Origin: Desulfobacterales bacterium
GTDB taxonomy: Bacteria; Desulfobacterota; Desulfobacteria; Desulfobacterales; JAHEIW01
Direction of reading: 5' to 3'
DNA: 64,000 nucleotides
Assembly (NCBI GenBank): GCA_020348305.1
Contig: CP070746.1
Coordinates: 3,741,216-3,805,215 of the forward strand
In this document: positions 22,036 to 30,599 of the stretch, piece by piece
Layout: each line of letters opens with the position of its first letter
Numbering within the stretch: the first letter of the stretch is position 1
Position numbers and translations under genes: made by a program
Notes under the pieces: model-generated
Database searches by the model: none
Told to the model about the DNA's origin: nothing
What the model saw: the letters and a program-made list of their open reading frames with translations, nothing else

Positions 22036-23199
22036 TCAGTATTTTATATAAATCCGTGGTACGCGTTCCATTACCGTAGAAACGACTTCATAATTGATGG
22101 TGTTTAGACGTGAAGCAATTTCGTCGGCGGTAATGGACTCATCGCCTTGCTGCCCAAAAATCACGACCTCATCTTCTAAATTGACGTTTGAGAGATCTCT
22201 CACATCCAGCATGCTCAGATCCATGCATACCCGGCCGATGATCGGCACCCTTTGGCCGTGAACCAGCATGTCTCCGCGCGATGAAAGTAAGCGATTAAAT
22301 CCGTCCGCATATCCGACAGGCACGGTGGCAATGGTGGTTGGTTTTTCAGTTTGATACGTGATCCCGTAGCTGACGTTAAAACCGGCGGGCACCTGCTTTA
22401 AATGAATGATTCTGCTTTTCAATGCCATAACCGGTTTGAGTGTTACCCTTTTTTTATTGACTTCATCGGAAGGGTAAAGGCCGTAAGTCGCTATACCGGG
22501 CCGCACCAAATCCAGATGAGATTCCGGCAAATCGATTAAAGCTGAACTATTGGCGGCATGCTTTATTGGGGGGTCCAACCCTGCTTGCCGCAGCCGGTTT
22601 AAAAATTCCAGGAAGATATCTAGCTGTTTATTCGCATAGGACTTATCAGCGCTATCTGCAGTGGCAAAGTGGGTGAATATGCCCTCGGTTTCAAGGCCGG
22701 TAAGCTTTGCAATCGATTCGATTTCACGAACCGGATCGCTTTTTGGATCCTGTGACGCAGTGGGCGACACCAAAACTTGCGGTAATAGTCCCAGTCTGCC
22801 CATGCCGCTGTCTACCTTAATATGAATGCGGATCGTTTTACCCCTTGATTGTGCCTTGCTGGAGAGTACTTCAGCGGTGGAGTAGCTGTAGACGGTTTGG
22901 GTGAGATCAAATTCAATCAGTTTGTCGGCCAGATCCGGCGGTGTGTAGCCGAAAATTAAAATGGGAGCCGCGAATCCCTCTGTTCTTAATTGAATTGCCT
23001 CATTAATTCTGGCAACGCCCAGCCACTCAGCACCGTTTTGCAGCGCTTCACGGGCAACTACACATGCGCCGTGACCGTAGCCGTTTGCCTTCACCACGGC
23101 CATCAATCGGGCATTCGGATGGGTAATTCTTCTCAGCTCTTTAATATTATGTGCGTAGGCGTTTAGATCAACTTCGGCCCAAATCAGCGGTTTGTCCAC
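22036..23199 (-). CDS. alr: Alanine racemase
   Basis: PLP enzyme making D-alanine for peptidoglycan. The PLP lysine is Lys37 in VVKANGYGHG, the catalytic tyrosine is near residue 275 in NVSYGITYQT, and VCMDLSMLDV and the substrate segment RPGIATYGLYP are present. Length (387) is normal. The gene lies downstream of lipA, separated by 245 bases of repeat-rich DNA, so it may have its own promoter. It is probably followed by the glycine-zipper lipoprotein gene in the same transcript. Confidence 0.95.
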   Translation of the reverse strand: MDKPLIWAEVDLNAYAHNIKELRRITHPNARLMAVVKANGYGHGACVVAREALQNGAEWLGVARINEAIQLRTEGFAAPILIFGYTPPDLADKLIEFDLTQTVYSYSTAEVLSSKAQSRGKTIRIHIKVDSGMGRLGLLPQVLVSPTASQDPKSDPVREIESIAKLTGLETEGIFTHFATADSADKSYANKQLDIFLEFLNRLRQAGLDPPIKHAANSSALIDLPESHLDLVRPGIATYGLYPSDEVNKKRVTLKPVMALKSRIIHLKQVPAGFNVSYGITYQTEKPTTIATVPVGYADGFNRLLSSRGDMLVHGQRVPIIGRVCMDLSMLDVRDLSNVNLEDEVVIFGQQGDESITADEIASRLNTINYEVVSTVMERVPRIYIKY

Positions 23200-23217
23200 A
23201 ATGTTTTACTCCATATA

Positions 23218-23275
23218 GCCTGGATTCCTGCTCCCTGATCGGTGTAAGGGACAGGCTTCGCGGGAATGACAGTCA
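23218..23275. repeat. Dispersed repeat, copy A (shared with 57738-57787)
   Basis: The stretch from CTGGATTCCTGCTCCCTGAT to CGGGAATGACA matches the reverse complement of 57738-57787, with only a few differences (GGTGTAAGGGACAGGC versus GGAGTCAGGGACAAGC). It lies between alr and lipA and carries no gene. Confidence 0.75.
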
Positions 23276-23319
23276 TTATTTCAGAAAATCCCCCGACAAC
23301 TTATCTATTTAAGTTCATT

Positions 23320-23444
23320 GCACCTAAACGCGCAACCCGAATCACGAATCTCGCAACCCGCACTCAGCAACCCTAACACTCCAACACGCAACGCACAGCG
23401 CGTACCGCGCAACCCGCAATTCGTAACGCGTTATCCACAACCCA
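23320..23444. repeat. Degenerate GCAACCCG word array
   Basis: The bases just after the lipA stop (minus strand) consist of variants of CGCGCAACCCG, ATCACGAATCTCGCAAC, CACGCAACGCAC and similar. The same vocabulary recurs in reverse inside the lipB reading frame (25138-25230) and near 60955-60985. Confidence 0.65.
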
Positions 23445-24329
23445 TCATGCTTTGACTGCCTGAAAGAGCTCTTTTGCATGATACGAACTGCGCACAAACG
23501 GTCCGCTGGCCACTTCAGAAAATCCCATTTTGCGGGCAATGTCACGCCAATGTTCAAATTCTTCGGGAGGGATAAACCGTTTGACCGGCAGATGTTTTTT
23601 TGTTGGCTGCAAATATTGACCTAAGGTTAAGATACGGCAGCCTACACGCAAAAGATCCTCAAGCGTTTTTTTAATTTCCTCACGTTTTTCACCGAAACCG
23701 AGCATTAATCCTGACTTAGTGGGTATTGAAAAACCAAAGGCTTGGACGCGTTCAAGCAATTCCAATGAGCGCTTATAGTTTGCTTCCGGACGTACTAAAG
23801 GATAGAGGCGCGCAACCGTTTCAATATTATGATTTAACACATCGGGCCGGGCTTGCAAGACAGTTTGAAGCGCTTCGGCACTGCCCTGAAAATCCGGTAT
23901 TAAAACTTCCACACATGCATCCGGTATTCTCTTGCGTATTTCCTTGATCGTTTTGGCAAAGAAACCGGCTCCGCCATCCGGCACGTCATCGCGGGTGACG
24001 GAGGTCACCACCACATATTTCAATCCTATTCGCTGAGCGACTTCCGCCACCCTAACCGGCTCATCCGGATCCGGTGGGGTGACAGGTCCTGCATCAACCG
24101 AACAAAAGCGACAGTTGCGGGTGCAGCGTGAACCCAGGATGAGAAATGTGGCTGTCTGTTGGCCAAAGCATTCCCAGATATTTGGGCACTTCGCTTCCTG
24201 GCATACCGTATGTAACCGGTCTTTGTTGATCATTGATCTGACATTTTCATAAATCGGACCGGTGGGCAGCCGACGTTTTAACCAGCTGGGTTTTTGTACC
24301 AAAACGGTGGACTGAGATTGGTGTTTCAT
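23445..24329 (-). CDS. lipA: Lipoyl synthase
   Basis: Radical SAM enzyme that inserts two sulfurs into octanoyl groups on carrier proteins such as GcvH. Both iron-sulfur clusters are readable: auxiliary cluster Cys43, Cys48 and Cys54 (CQEAKCPNIWEC) and radical SAM cluster Cys69, Cys73 and Cys76 (CTRNCRFC). The C-terminal RSSYHAKE carries the conserved serine that ligates the auxiliary cluster. Length (294) is normal. It follows lipB by 95 bases containing another degenerate array (AAACACNAAACAC words). In this operon it completes the lipoylation needed for the glycine cleavage H protein encoded upstream. Confidence 0.96.
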   Translation of the reverse strand: MKHQSQSTVLVQKPSWLKRRLPTGPIYENVRSMINKDRLHTVCQEAKCPNIWECFGQQTATFLILGSRCTRNCRFCSVDAGPVTPPDPDEPVRVAEVAQRIGLKYVVVTSVTRDDVPDGGAGFFAKTIKEIRKRIPDACVEVLIPDFQGSAEALQTVLQARPDVLNHNIETVARLYPLVRPEANYKRSLELLERVQAFGFSIPTKSGLMLGFGEKREEIKKTLEDLLRVGCRILTLGQYLQPTKKHLPVKRFIPPEEFEHWRDIARKMGFSEVASGPFVRSSYHAKELFQAVKA

Positions 24330-24424
24330 GTCTGTTTGGATGATTGGTGTTTAATATTTGGTGTCTTGTGTTTAGCCTTTTCATTCAATGTTTGGAAAGA
24401 TTACCAAACACGAAACACAAAACG

Positions 24425-25288
24425 CTAAACACGTTCAGCCATTGATTCATGTTTTTGATTTCGTAAAATACCTTCCAGCTCAAAATAGCTCTTTGTAAAA
24501 AGCGCTACGCCAAAAACCGCCTCTAATTGTTCTTTTAAGACCTCCCGCACGCTGTTCATGGATAACTCCTCGGACAGCTCTTGCTTCATGGAGGTCATAC
24601 GAACATCTTGCATACCGCAGGGTTGGATCCAGGAAAAGGGCTTTAAATCTAAATTAACGTTTAGGGCCAAGCCGTGAAAGCTGATGCCTCTGCGAAGCGC
24701 AATACCGATGCTGCCCATTTTCTTATCACCAACCCAGATTCCGCGGTTGGCGGGATTTCGTTCGGCCGTAATTCCCCACATCCCAACCGTCTGTAGCATC
24801 ACTTCCTCTAATGCTTCAACAAAATCAACAACAGCCACCCTGGCGGCTTCCAAATCCATGATGAAGTAAACGACGAGTTGTCCGGGGCCGTGATAGGTAA
24901 TATTGCCGCCGCGTTCGACCTGGATCACCGATATGCCGGATTTCCCCAGATCGGACTTGGAGACGAACAGGTTCTCACTTGCCCCTCGGCGGCCTAGCGT
25001 AAACACACACGGGTGTTCTAAAAGCAAGACAATGTCTGATGTAATGGTTTTATTTATGCGAGCCTCGACAAGATCGGTTTGCAATTTCCAGGCTGTACGG
25101 TAATCAATGAGGCCTAAATCGACACAGAAACATTTATCGAGTTCCGAGTTCCGGGTTTCGGGTTGCGAGTCACGGGTTCCGGGTTTCGGATTTCGGGTTA
25201 CGAGTTGCGCGTTTCGAGTTTCTGCTTGAACCTGTGCTATAGATTTTGAATTCGAATTACTTACTCTGTTATTGTTACTTGAGATCAT
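24425..25288 (-). CDS. lipB: Octanoyltransferase with repeat-encoded N-terminal extension
   Basis: Transfers octanoate from acyl carrier protein to GcvH. The catalytic core begins near residue 53 (CFCVDLGLIDYRTAW) and shows RGGNITYHGPGQL (126-138), Lys190 in DKKMGSIGIALR and catalytic Cys224 in QPCGMQD. The usual length is 210-230 residues; here about 50 residues precede the core. Residues 21-51 (ETRN, VTRN, GTRD, ETRN recurring) are encoded by a degenerate GGGTTNCGAGTT array at 25138-25230. I find no start codon between this array and the core, and the ATG at 25288 lies 15 bases after the gcvPB stop, so the array must be translated. This resembles repeat invasion of a gene tolerated at a flexible terminus. 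Confidence 0.9.
   Translation of the reverse strand: MISSNNNRVSNSNSKSIAQVQAETRNAQLVTRNPKPGTRDSQPETRNSELDKCFCVDLGLIDYRTAWKLQTDLVEARINKTITSDIVLLLEHPCVFTLGRRGASENLFVSKSDLGKSGISVIQVERGGNITYHGPGQLVVYFIMDLEAARVAVVDFVEALEEVMLQTVGMWGITAERNPANRGIWVGDKKMGSIGIALRRGISFHGLALNVNLDLKPFSWIQPCGMQDVRMTSMKQELSEELSMNSVREVLKEQLEAVFGVALFTKSYFELEGILRNQKHESMAERV
25138..25230. repeat. Degenerate word array inside lipB
   Basis: Plus-strand words GAGTTCCGGGTTTCGGGTTG, CGAGTCACGGGTTCC, GGGTTTCGGATTTCGGG and TTACGAGTTGCGCGTTTCG repeat about every 14-15 bases. They are the reverse of the GCAACCCG vocabulary found in the intergenic arrays at 23320-23444 and 60955-60985, but here they are read as protein. Confidence 0.75.
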
Positions 25289-25303
25289 ACACGCACCCCG
25301 ATT

Positions 25304-26761
25304 TCATCCCCTCAAGCAAGGCTTTCTTGCAGCAGCAGTTTCATCCAGCCTTCTTCGTCTGGAGTTTTTCGGGGCCTCTCGCAACAGCTCTGTGTTTTCC
25401 TTGGCTTCGTTGGCAATTGCTTTCATGGAATCAATGAAAAGATCAATATCTTCTTTGGACTCGGTTTCGGTGGGTTCGATCATAATCGCTCCCGGAACCA
25501 CCAGCGGAAAATAAATGGTCGGCGGATGAAAGCCGTAATCCATCAAGCGTTTCACCATATCCAAGGTGGTCACTTTGTGGACCTGCTGGTTTTTATCGGA
25601 AAATACGCACTCATGCATACATGGGCGGCCATAGGCGAGATGTAACGTATCCTTTAATTTTTGTTTGATGTAGGCGGCATTTAAGACAGCCAATTGACTG
25701 GCCTTTTTTAGATTATCGGCACCCATGCTCAAAATATAACTGTAAGCCCGTATCAGCACCCCAACATTTCCGTAAAAGGCGTGGAGTTTCCCGATGGATT
25801 CCGGAAAATCTACAGAGAGTAGATGTTGCCCCTCTTTCTCGATAACACGCGGTATAGGAAGAAACGGCTCCAGATGCTTTCGAACGCACACCGGACCGGA
25901 ACCCGGGCCGCCGCCGCCATGGGGGGAGGAGAATGTTTTATGGAGATTTAAATGCAGCACATCAATGCCGATATCTCCCATGTGAACGATTCCCATTACC
26001 GCATTCATGTTGGCCCCATCACAATACACCAGACCGTCTTTGGCGTGAACAATTTCGGCGATTTCTTTAATATTTTCCTCAAACAATCCAAGGGTGTTGG
26101 GGTTGGTGACCATAATACCGGCTGTTTCCTCATCCATTATTTGAGAGACGTCTTCGGGTGCCAAGATGCCTTTGTCATTGGACTTTATCGTAACAGGTTG
26201 GTATCCGCACAATGCGGCGCTTGCCGGATTGGTCCCGTGAGCCGTATCCGGAACGATGATTTTCGATCGCGGTGATCCCTTGCTTTTGTGATATGCGTGA
26301 AACAGAAGCATTCCGGCAAGTTCGCCGTGGGCGCCGGCTGCCGGTTGTAGAGAAGCTGCATCCATGCCGGTGATGTCCACCAGAAATTTTTCCAGCTCAA
26401 ACATCAATCTGAGTATCCCTTGCGATAGATGGGGGGGCAGTAATGGATGGGCACCGGCAAATCCGGGTTGGCTCACCTGTCGCTCATTGGTTTTGGGATT
26501 ATATTTCATCGTACAAGAGCCTAACGGATACATTCCACTATCGACGCTGAAATTCCATTGGGACAGACGGATATAATGCCGGATGACATCGACTTCACTC
26601 AAATCCGGAAAATCAGGGCCGTCACTGACAAATGATTCGTCGACCGGATATGATTCAACATCACGCCGGGGCAGAGAATAGCCGGTTCTGCCCTTTTTTC
26701 CTTTTTCCCACAGCAGTGGTTCATTGAGTATTAAGCCGGTTGTGCCAGGGTATTCTTTCAT
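25304..26761 (-). CDS. gcvPB: Glycine dehydrogenase (decarboxylating) subunit 2
   Basis: Half of the split P protein of the glycine cleavage system, carrying the PLP lysine. The PLP motif NLHKTFSSPHGGGGPG is present, along with PDTAHGTNPASA and the glycine-rich loop typical of this subunit. At 485 residues it is normal for the two-subunit form found in many anaerobes, in contrast to the single fused protein of enterobacteria. It overlaps the end of gcvPA by four bases. The last residues run into the lipB start 15 bases on. The operon gives both the enzyme and its lipoylation machinery. Confidence 0.96.
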   Translation of the reverse strand: MKEYPGTTGLILNEPLLWEKGKKGRTGYSLPRRDVESYPVDESFVSDGPDFPDLSEVDVIRHYIRLSQWNFSVDSGMYPLGSCTMKYNPKTNERQVSQPGFAGAHPLLPPHLSQGILRLMFELEKFLVDITGMDAASLQPAAGAHGELAGMLLFHAYHKSKGSPRSKIIVPDTAHGTNPASAALCGYQPVTIKSNDKGILAPEDVSQIMDEETAGIMVTNPNTLGLFEENIKEIAEIVHAKDGLVYCDGANMNAVMGIVHMGDIGIDVLHLNLHKTFSSPHGGGGPGSGPVCVRKHLEPFLPIPRVIEKEGQHLLSVDFPESIGKLHAFYGNVGVLIRAYSYILSMGADNLKKASQLAVLNAAYIKQKLKDTLHLAYGRPCMHECVFSDKNQQVHKVTTLDMVKRLMDYGFHPPTIYFPLVVPGAIMIEPTETESKEDIDLFIDSMKAIANEAKENTELLREAPKNSRRRRLDETAAARKPCLRG

Positions 26762-28089
26762 GTTACAATCTCCTTAACCAAAGTATCAATGTCTTCCTTC
26801 GCCATGGTTTCTGTGACGCACAATAAATAGTGGTTGGCAAGCTCAGGATAATAGCATTCCAGAGGCAAGCCTGCGATGATGCGTTTCTTCAGCAGGTCTT
26901 GGTAGGTCGTCTCAAATCCTTCCGGAAACTGGACGACCAATTCATTAAAGGTCGATTGGCTAAACGGCAAGCTATAGCCGGCCTTGCGTAGCTGATCTTT
27001 CAGATACTCGCACTTATCGTAATTCAACCGGGCGAGTTCTTTAAAACCGCTTCCTCCAACCGAAGCCATATAGATACTCGCTGCCAGGGCACACAGGCTG
27101 TGGTTCGTACATATATTTGAGGTCGCTTTTTCGCGGCGAATGTGCTGCTCACGAGTGGCCAGCGTCAGCACAAATCCTCTTCTGCCTTCCACATCTGCGG
27201 TCTGACCGACCAGCCGTCCCGGGATATTGCGAACATATTTTTGTTTGGCGGCAAACATCCCCAGGGCCGGTCCGCCAAAAGTGCGGGGTATTCCTAAACT
27301 TTGTCCTTCTCCACAGGCGATATCGGCATCAAAGCTTCCGGGATTTTTATACATACCGTATGCCAGCGGTTCGGTGAAGCCCACCACCGAAAGAGCTTTT
27401 TTATCATGTGCTTTTTTAGCGCTGGATTGAAGATCTTCAATGCAGCCGAAAAAATTAGGCGATTGGACGGCTACCGCGGCAAGATTTTCCAAATCATTTA
27501 TTTTTGACAGATCGGTAATCCCCGCTTCGGTATAGGGTAATTCGATAATTTCACAGTCGGTGGGTGCGAAATAGGTTTCGATCACCTGGCGGTAGTTCGG
27601 ATGGATCAGGCGTGAGACGGCCACCTTCTTTTGGCGCGTTATGCGGACGGCCATCAGAAGGGCTTCTGCAATTGAAGACGCTCCATCATATTGGGAGGCA
27701 TTGGCCACATCCATACCCAGAAGGCGGGCGGTGAGCGTCTGATATTCAAAAATGGCCTGAAGCGTCCCCTGACTGATTTCCGGCTGGTAGGGCGTATACG
27801 ATGTCACAAACTCGGAGCGGGACAGCAAATAAGAAACCGATGCGGGAATATAGTGGTCATAACTGCCTGCACCCAGAAATACTCTAAACTCCGGAGATAC
27901 CGCCATCGTATTGGAAAGCTTGTCAATGTGCTTATTCAATTCCCACTCCGTCAATGCTTCAGGCAGTTTCAGATCGCCTGTGCGGCGACAATCATAAGGT
28001 ACGGTGGGGAAAAGATCCTCAAGGGATTTGACCCCAATTGCCTGCAACATGGCCGAAATATCTTCAGGAGTGTGGGGCAAGTAACGCAT
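26758..28089 (-). CDS. gcvPA: Glycine dehydrogenase (decarboxylating) subunit 1
   Basis: Partner half of the split P protein; together with GcvPB it decarboxylates glycine and passes the aminomethyl group to the lipoyl arm of GcvH. The 443-residue protein begins MRYLPHTPEDI, the usual family opening, and contains PYQPEISQGTLQAIFEYQT, NASQYDGASSIAEA and TREQHIRREKATSNICTNH. The ribosome site AAGGAT lies upstream, and the start is only five bases after the gcvH stop. Confidence 0.96.
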   Translation of the reverse strand: MRYLPHTPEDISAMLQAIGVKSLEDLFPTVPYDCRRTGDLKLPEALTEWELNKHIDKLSNTMAVSPEFRVFLGAGSYDHYIPASVSYLLSRSEFVTSYTPYQPEISQGTLQAIFEYQTLTARLLGMDVANASQYDGASSIAEALLMAVRITRQKKVAVSRLIHPNYRQVIETYFAPTDCEIIELPYTEAGITDLSKINDLENLAAVAVQSPNFFGCIEDLQSSAKKAHDKKALSVVGFTEPLAYGMYKNPGSFDADIACGEGQSLGIPRTFGGPALGMFAAKQKYVRNIPGRLVGQTADVEGRRGFVLTLATREQHIRREKATSNICTNHSLCALAASIYMASVGGSGFKELARLNYDKCEYLKDQLRKAGYSLPFSQSTFNELVVQFPEGFETTYQDLLKKRIIAGLPLECYYPELANHYLLCVTETMAKEDIDTLVKEIVT

Positions 28090-28094
28090 GGATT

Positions 28095-28493
28095 TTATCC
28101 TTTCAACTTTTCAAGATAAGCATCATTGGTCAACAATCCATCCATTTCCGATGCATCGTCGAGTTTAACCTCGATCATCCAGCCATCGGAATACGGACGG
28201 TTGTTGACCCGCTCCGGTGAGTCTTCCAGACTCGTGTTTGCGGCAACAATTTCGCCACCGACGGGCATGTAGAGTTCAGATACAGCTTTGACGGATTCTA
28301 CTGTTCCGAATTCCTCACCTTTTTCAAAGCTATCTCCAGCTTCCGGCAGCTCGACAAATACAATATCTCCCAATTGATCCTGAGCGTAGTCTGTAATGCC
28401 GACTTTCACCTTGTCGCCCTCCGGCTTGGCCCATTCATGGGATTCGGCATAGCGCACATCATCGGGTAAATTTAATTCAGAGAGTTCTTTCAT
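28095..28493 (-). CDS. gcvH: Glycine cleavage system H protein
   Basis: Lipoyl carrier protein of the glycine cleavage system. The 132-residue protein has the lipoyl lysine Lys69 in ESVKAVSELY, and the family segments SHEWAKPEGDKVKVGITDYAQ (positions about 18-38) and PYSDGWMIEVK. I choose the ATG with AGGAGGCAAAG just upstream rather than one ten codons earlier. It begins 36 bases after the lrp-like regulator and is followed directly by gcvPA. The T protein gene (gcvT), often next to gcvH, is not in this window. Confidence 0.96.
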   Translation of the reverse strand: MKELSELNLPDDVRYAESHEWAKPEGDKVKVGITDYAQDQLGDIVFVELPEAGDSFEKGEEFGTVESVKAVSELYMPVGGEIVAANTSLEDSPERVNNRPYSDGWMIEVKLDDASEMDGLLTNDAYLEKLKG

Positions 28494-28529
28494 TGCTTTG
28501 CCTCCTATTGTTGGTTTGCACACGTGAAA

Positions 28530-28973
28530 TTAGAGCACATATGGAACTTTTAAATTGTAGCTTTTGTAAACCACAAAGGTTTCCACCGATTGTACATCTT
28601 TGATCTGAGATACCTCTTCCGTATAAAATTCGAGCAGGCCAAAACCAGGCTTTAAAAGAACCACAAGAATCAAGTCAAATCGGCCCGTGACCACACTGAC
28701 GGATACCACACCTTTCATTTTGCTGAACTCCTGGCCTTTTTTTACCAAATCCATGGTCTGGAGCTTAACTCCGACCATGACCACGCGATGTCCGTTTATT
28801 GCTTGGGGGTCTACCAGGCCGGATATTTCTAAAATACCTTCCGCAATTAATTTGTGGACCCGGGCCCGCACCGTATTTTCGGAAATCGACAATTCTGCGG
28901 CTATTTTTTTGTAGGATTTTCTACCATTGCGAAGGTGTTTGATGATGGCGAGGTTTGTTTTGTCTATAAGCAT
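28530..28973 (-). CDS. Lrp/AsnC-family transcriptional regulator
   Basis: A 147-residue feast/famine regulator. Residues 1-60 form the helix-turn-helix (IIKHLRNGRKSYKKIAAELSISENTVRARVHKL) and residues about 65-140 the RAM effector domain (VVMVGVKLQ, VSVVTGRFDLILVVLL). As first gene of the gcvH-gcvPA-gcvPB-lipB-lipA run it is the obvious candidate regulator, with glycine or another amino acid as ligand. A promoter and inverted repeat precede it (29011-29076), suggesting self-control. The ligand is inferred. Confidence 0.88.
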   Translation of the reverse strand: MLIDKTNLAIIKHLRNGRKSYKKIAAELSISENTVRARVHKLIAEGILEISGLVDPQAINGHRVVMVGVKLQTMDLVKKGQEFSKMKGVVSVSVVTGRFDLILVVLLKPGFGLLEFYTEEVSQIKDVQSVETFVVYKSYNLKVPYVL

Positions 28974-29010
28974 GAGTTGATATAGCGCTTAAGTTAATAG
29001 TATAAATAAA

Positions 29011-29039
29011 AAATTAGGAATTTTTGATGATTCTGTCAA
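29011..29039 (-). promoter_or_regulatory. Predicted promoter of the lrp-gcv-lip operon
   Basis: On the minus strand TTGACA (29034-29039) and TAATTT (29011-29016) are separated by 17 bases, close to the sigma-70 consensus. Transcription would begin near 29004, about 30 bases before the regulator gene. Confidence 0.5.
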
Positions 29040-29076
29040 TAATTAATTTATTTTTTTATGATTTCATCAAAAAATT
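29018..29076. promoter_or_regulatory. Candidate Lrp-type operator
   Basis: GAATTTTTGATGA (29018-29030) and TCATCAAAAAATT (29064-29076) form an inverted repeat, arms about four helical turns apart centre to centre. The first arm lies inside the predicted promoter. The spacing and AT-richness suit binding by an Lrp-family octamer, so self-regulation is plausible. Confidence 0.4.
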
Positions 29077-29289
29077 ATGAATTTTTTTTAATTTTAACAA
29101 GATTCTTATATATAGTCCATATTTTTGAAGAATAAAATCAATCGGATGATACCTCAAAGATTTTAATGGAGTTGCAAAAATATTTTGCTTGTGTTATGCA
29201 GCCCTTCAATTTTTTTGGCGATGAATGTGAAATTTAATTTGGCTGTAATATTAGAAATTTAAATCAAATGATGGAAAAGGAGATTAGCA

Positions 29290-30459
29290 ATGAAAAAGGG
29301 ATTCGTTTCAGTCGTTATTTTTTCTTGTATTACGATGTTTGTGGCTTTTTATGCCTGTGGTCCCAGTGGGCCGGAAACCATTAAAATCGGCGTTAACGCT
29401 CCGCTCACCGGAGATATTCCAAAAGTCGGTGAGGGTACCAAGTTCGCCGCTGAAATGTGGCTGGAGGATATCAATGCTGCCGGTGGCATCCAGGTAGGCG
29501 ATAAGAAATACAAAGTTGAACTGGTGATTGAGGACAATGAGTCCAAAGCCGAATCAGCGGTTAAAGCCAACACCAAGTTGATCACCGAAGACGAGGTGCT
29601 TGCCATTATCGGACCCCAGTCTTCCAAACAGGCGGTGCCGGCTGGTGGCAAAGCCAATGAACTGGAAACGCCGATGATCAGCCCCTGGTCAACCAACCCC
29701 AATACGACCAAGGATCGCCCGTTTGTTTTCCGCGGCTGCTTTCTGGATCCATTTCAAGGTCCGGTTGTCGCCAACTTTGTCAAAGATGAATTTGGTTTTA
29801 CGAAGGCCGCCGTACTTTACGACGTGGCCAGTGATTATCCCAAAGGCCTGGCCGAAAACTTCAAAGATGCGTGGGAAAAAATTGGCACCATGGCTGCTTA
29901 CGAAAGCTTTACCACCAAGGACACCGACTTCAGCTCGCAGCTGACCAAGATTAGAGATTCCGGTGCCGAATTCATTTTTACCCCCCAGTACTATAATGAG
30001 GTAGCCTTGATCGTGCAACAGGCCCATCAGCTGGGATGGGATAAACCGATTGTGGGAAGTGACAGCTGGGGCTCGGCTGAAACGGTGAAACTTTGTGGGA
30101 AAGACTGCTACGGTCTTTTCTTCAGTACCCATTACGCTGCTGCCGGTGCCACCGGCGCAACCAAAGAATTTATCGATCGCTACAAAGCAAAACACGGTTA
30201 TGTGCCCGACGACGTCGGCGCGTTGACATGGGATGCGATGCGCATTGTGCAGACGGCCATTCAAAACGTCGGTGAGCTTAGCGGTGATATCAAAAAGGAT
30301 CGCAAAGCGGTGCGTGATGCGCTGGCAAAGATTAAGAAATTTGAGGGTATCACGGGCAACATGGACTTCACCGAAGAGGGCGATCCGGTTAAATGTGCCG
30401 TCATCGTTCGGATCAGCGATACCGGTGAATTCGAGTTCTACAAATCCGTATGTCCCTGA
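29290..30459 (+). CDS. Branched-chain amino-acid ABC transporter, substrate-binding protein
   Basis: A 389-residue periplasmic binding protein of the Leu/Ile/Val (type I, Peripla_BP_6) family. The N-terminus has a lipoprotein-like signal ending FYAC (Cys23), then IKIGVNAPLTGDIPKVGEG, AGGI and GPQSSKQAVPAG, the usual ligand-site wording. Two extra cysteines (LCGKDCYG) occur in the second lobe. Binding specificity cannot be read from sequence; such proteins bind branched-chain amino acids, other amino acids, amides or aromatic acids. A hairpin terminator at 30541-30578 separates it from the permease genes, which would let the binding protein be made in excess. Confidence 0.9.
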   Translation: MKKGFVSVVIFSCITMFVAFYACGPSGPETIKIGVNAPLTGDIPKVGEGTKFAAEMWLEDINAAGGIQVGDKKYKVELVIEDNESKAESAVKANTKLITEDEVLAIIGPQSSKQAVPAGGKANELETPMISPWSTNPNTTKDRPFVFRGCFLDPFQGPVVANFVKDEFGFTKAAVLYDVASDYPKGLAENFKDAWEKIGTMAAYESFTTKDTDFSSQLTKIRDSGAEFIFTPQYYNEVALIVQQAHQLGWDKPIVGSDSWGSAETVKLCGKDCYGLFFSTHYAAAGATGATKEFIDRYKAKHGYVPDDVGALTWDAMRIVQTAIQNVGELSGDIKKDRKAVRDALAKIKKFEGITGNMDFTEEGDPVKCAVIVRISDTGEFEFYKSVCP

Positions 30460-30540
30460 GGGGAGCGTTTAATCACACGCTTCAACCTGTTTTGGGGATA
30501 ATGCACTAGCTGACGAAACTCAGATTATTCCCTTACCAAA

Positions 30541-30578
30541 GGACGGGCGAGGGCCTTGTGCTCTGCGCCCGCCTTTTT
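30541..30578 (+). terminator. Partial terminator between binding protein and permeases
   Basis: The left arm GGACGGGCG (30541-30549) pairs with CGCCCGCC (30566-30573) with one bulge, extended inward by AGGGC/GCTCT, and is followed by TTTTT. It is a convincing intrinsic terminator. Because the permease and ATPase genes that follow belong to the same system, it probably lets only part of the transcripts through. Confidence 0.75.
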
Positions 30579-30599
30579 CAAGAATCCGGAGTAAAATAG

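Larger units (their letters stand above)
28974..29289. other. AT-rich divergent control region (gcv operon / liv operon)
   Basis: This 316-base gap separates the minus-strand lrp-gcv operon from the plus-strand amino-acid transporter. It is very AT-rich and holds the promoter and inverted repeat noted separately. I searched it for a glycine riboswitch and saw no glycine aptamer features. AAAGGAG precedes the transporter gene. Confidence 0.6.

Noticed and set aside
28974..29289. Possible glycine riboswitch ahead of the gcv operon
   Set aside because: No glycine aptamer features; the stretch is AT-rich with a promoter and inverted repeat instead.
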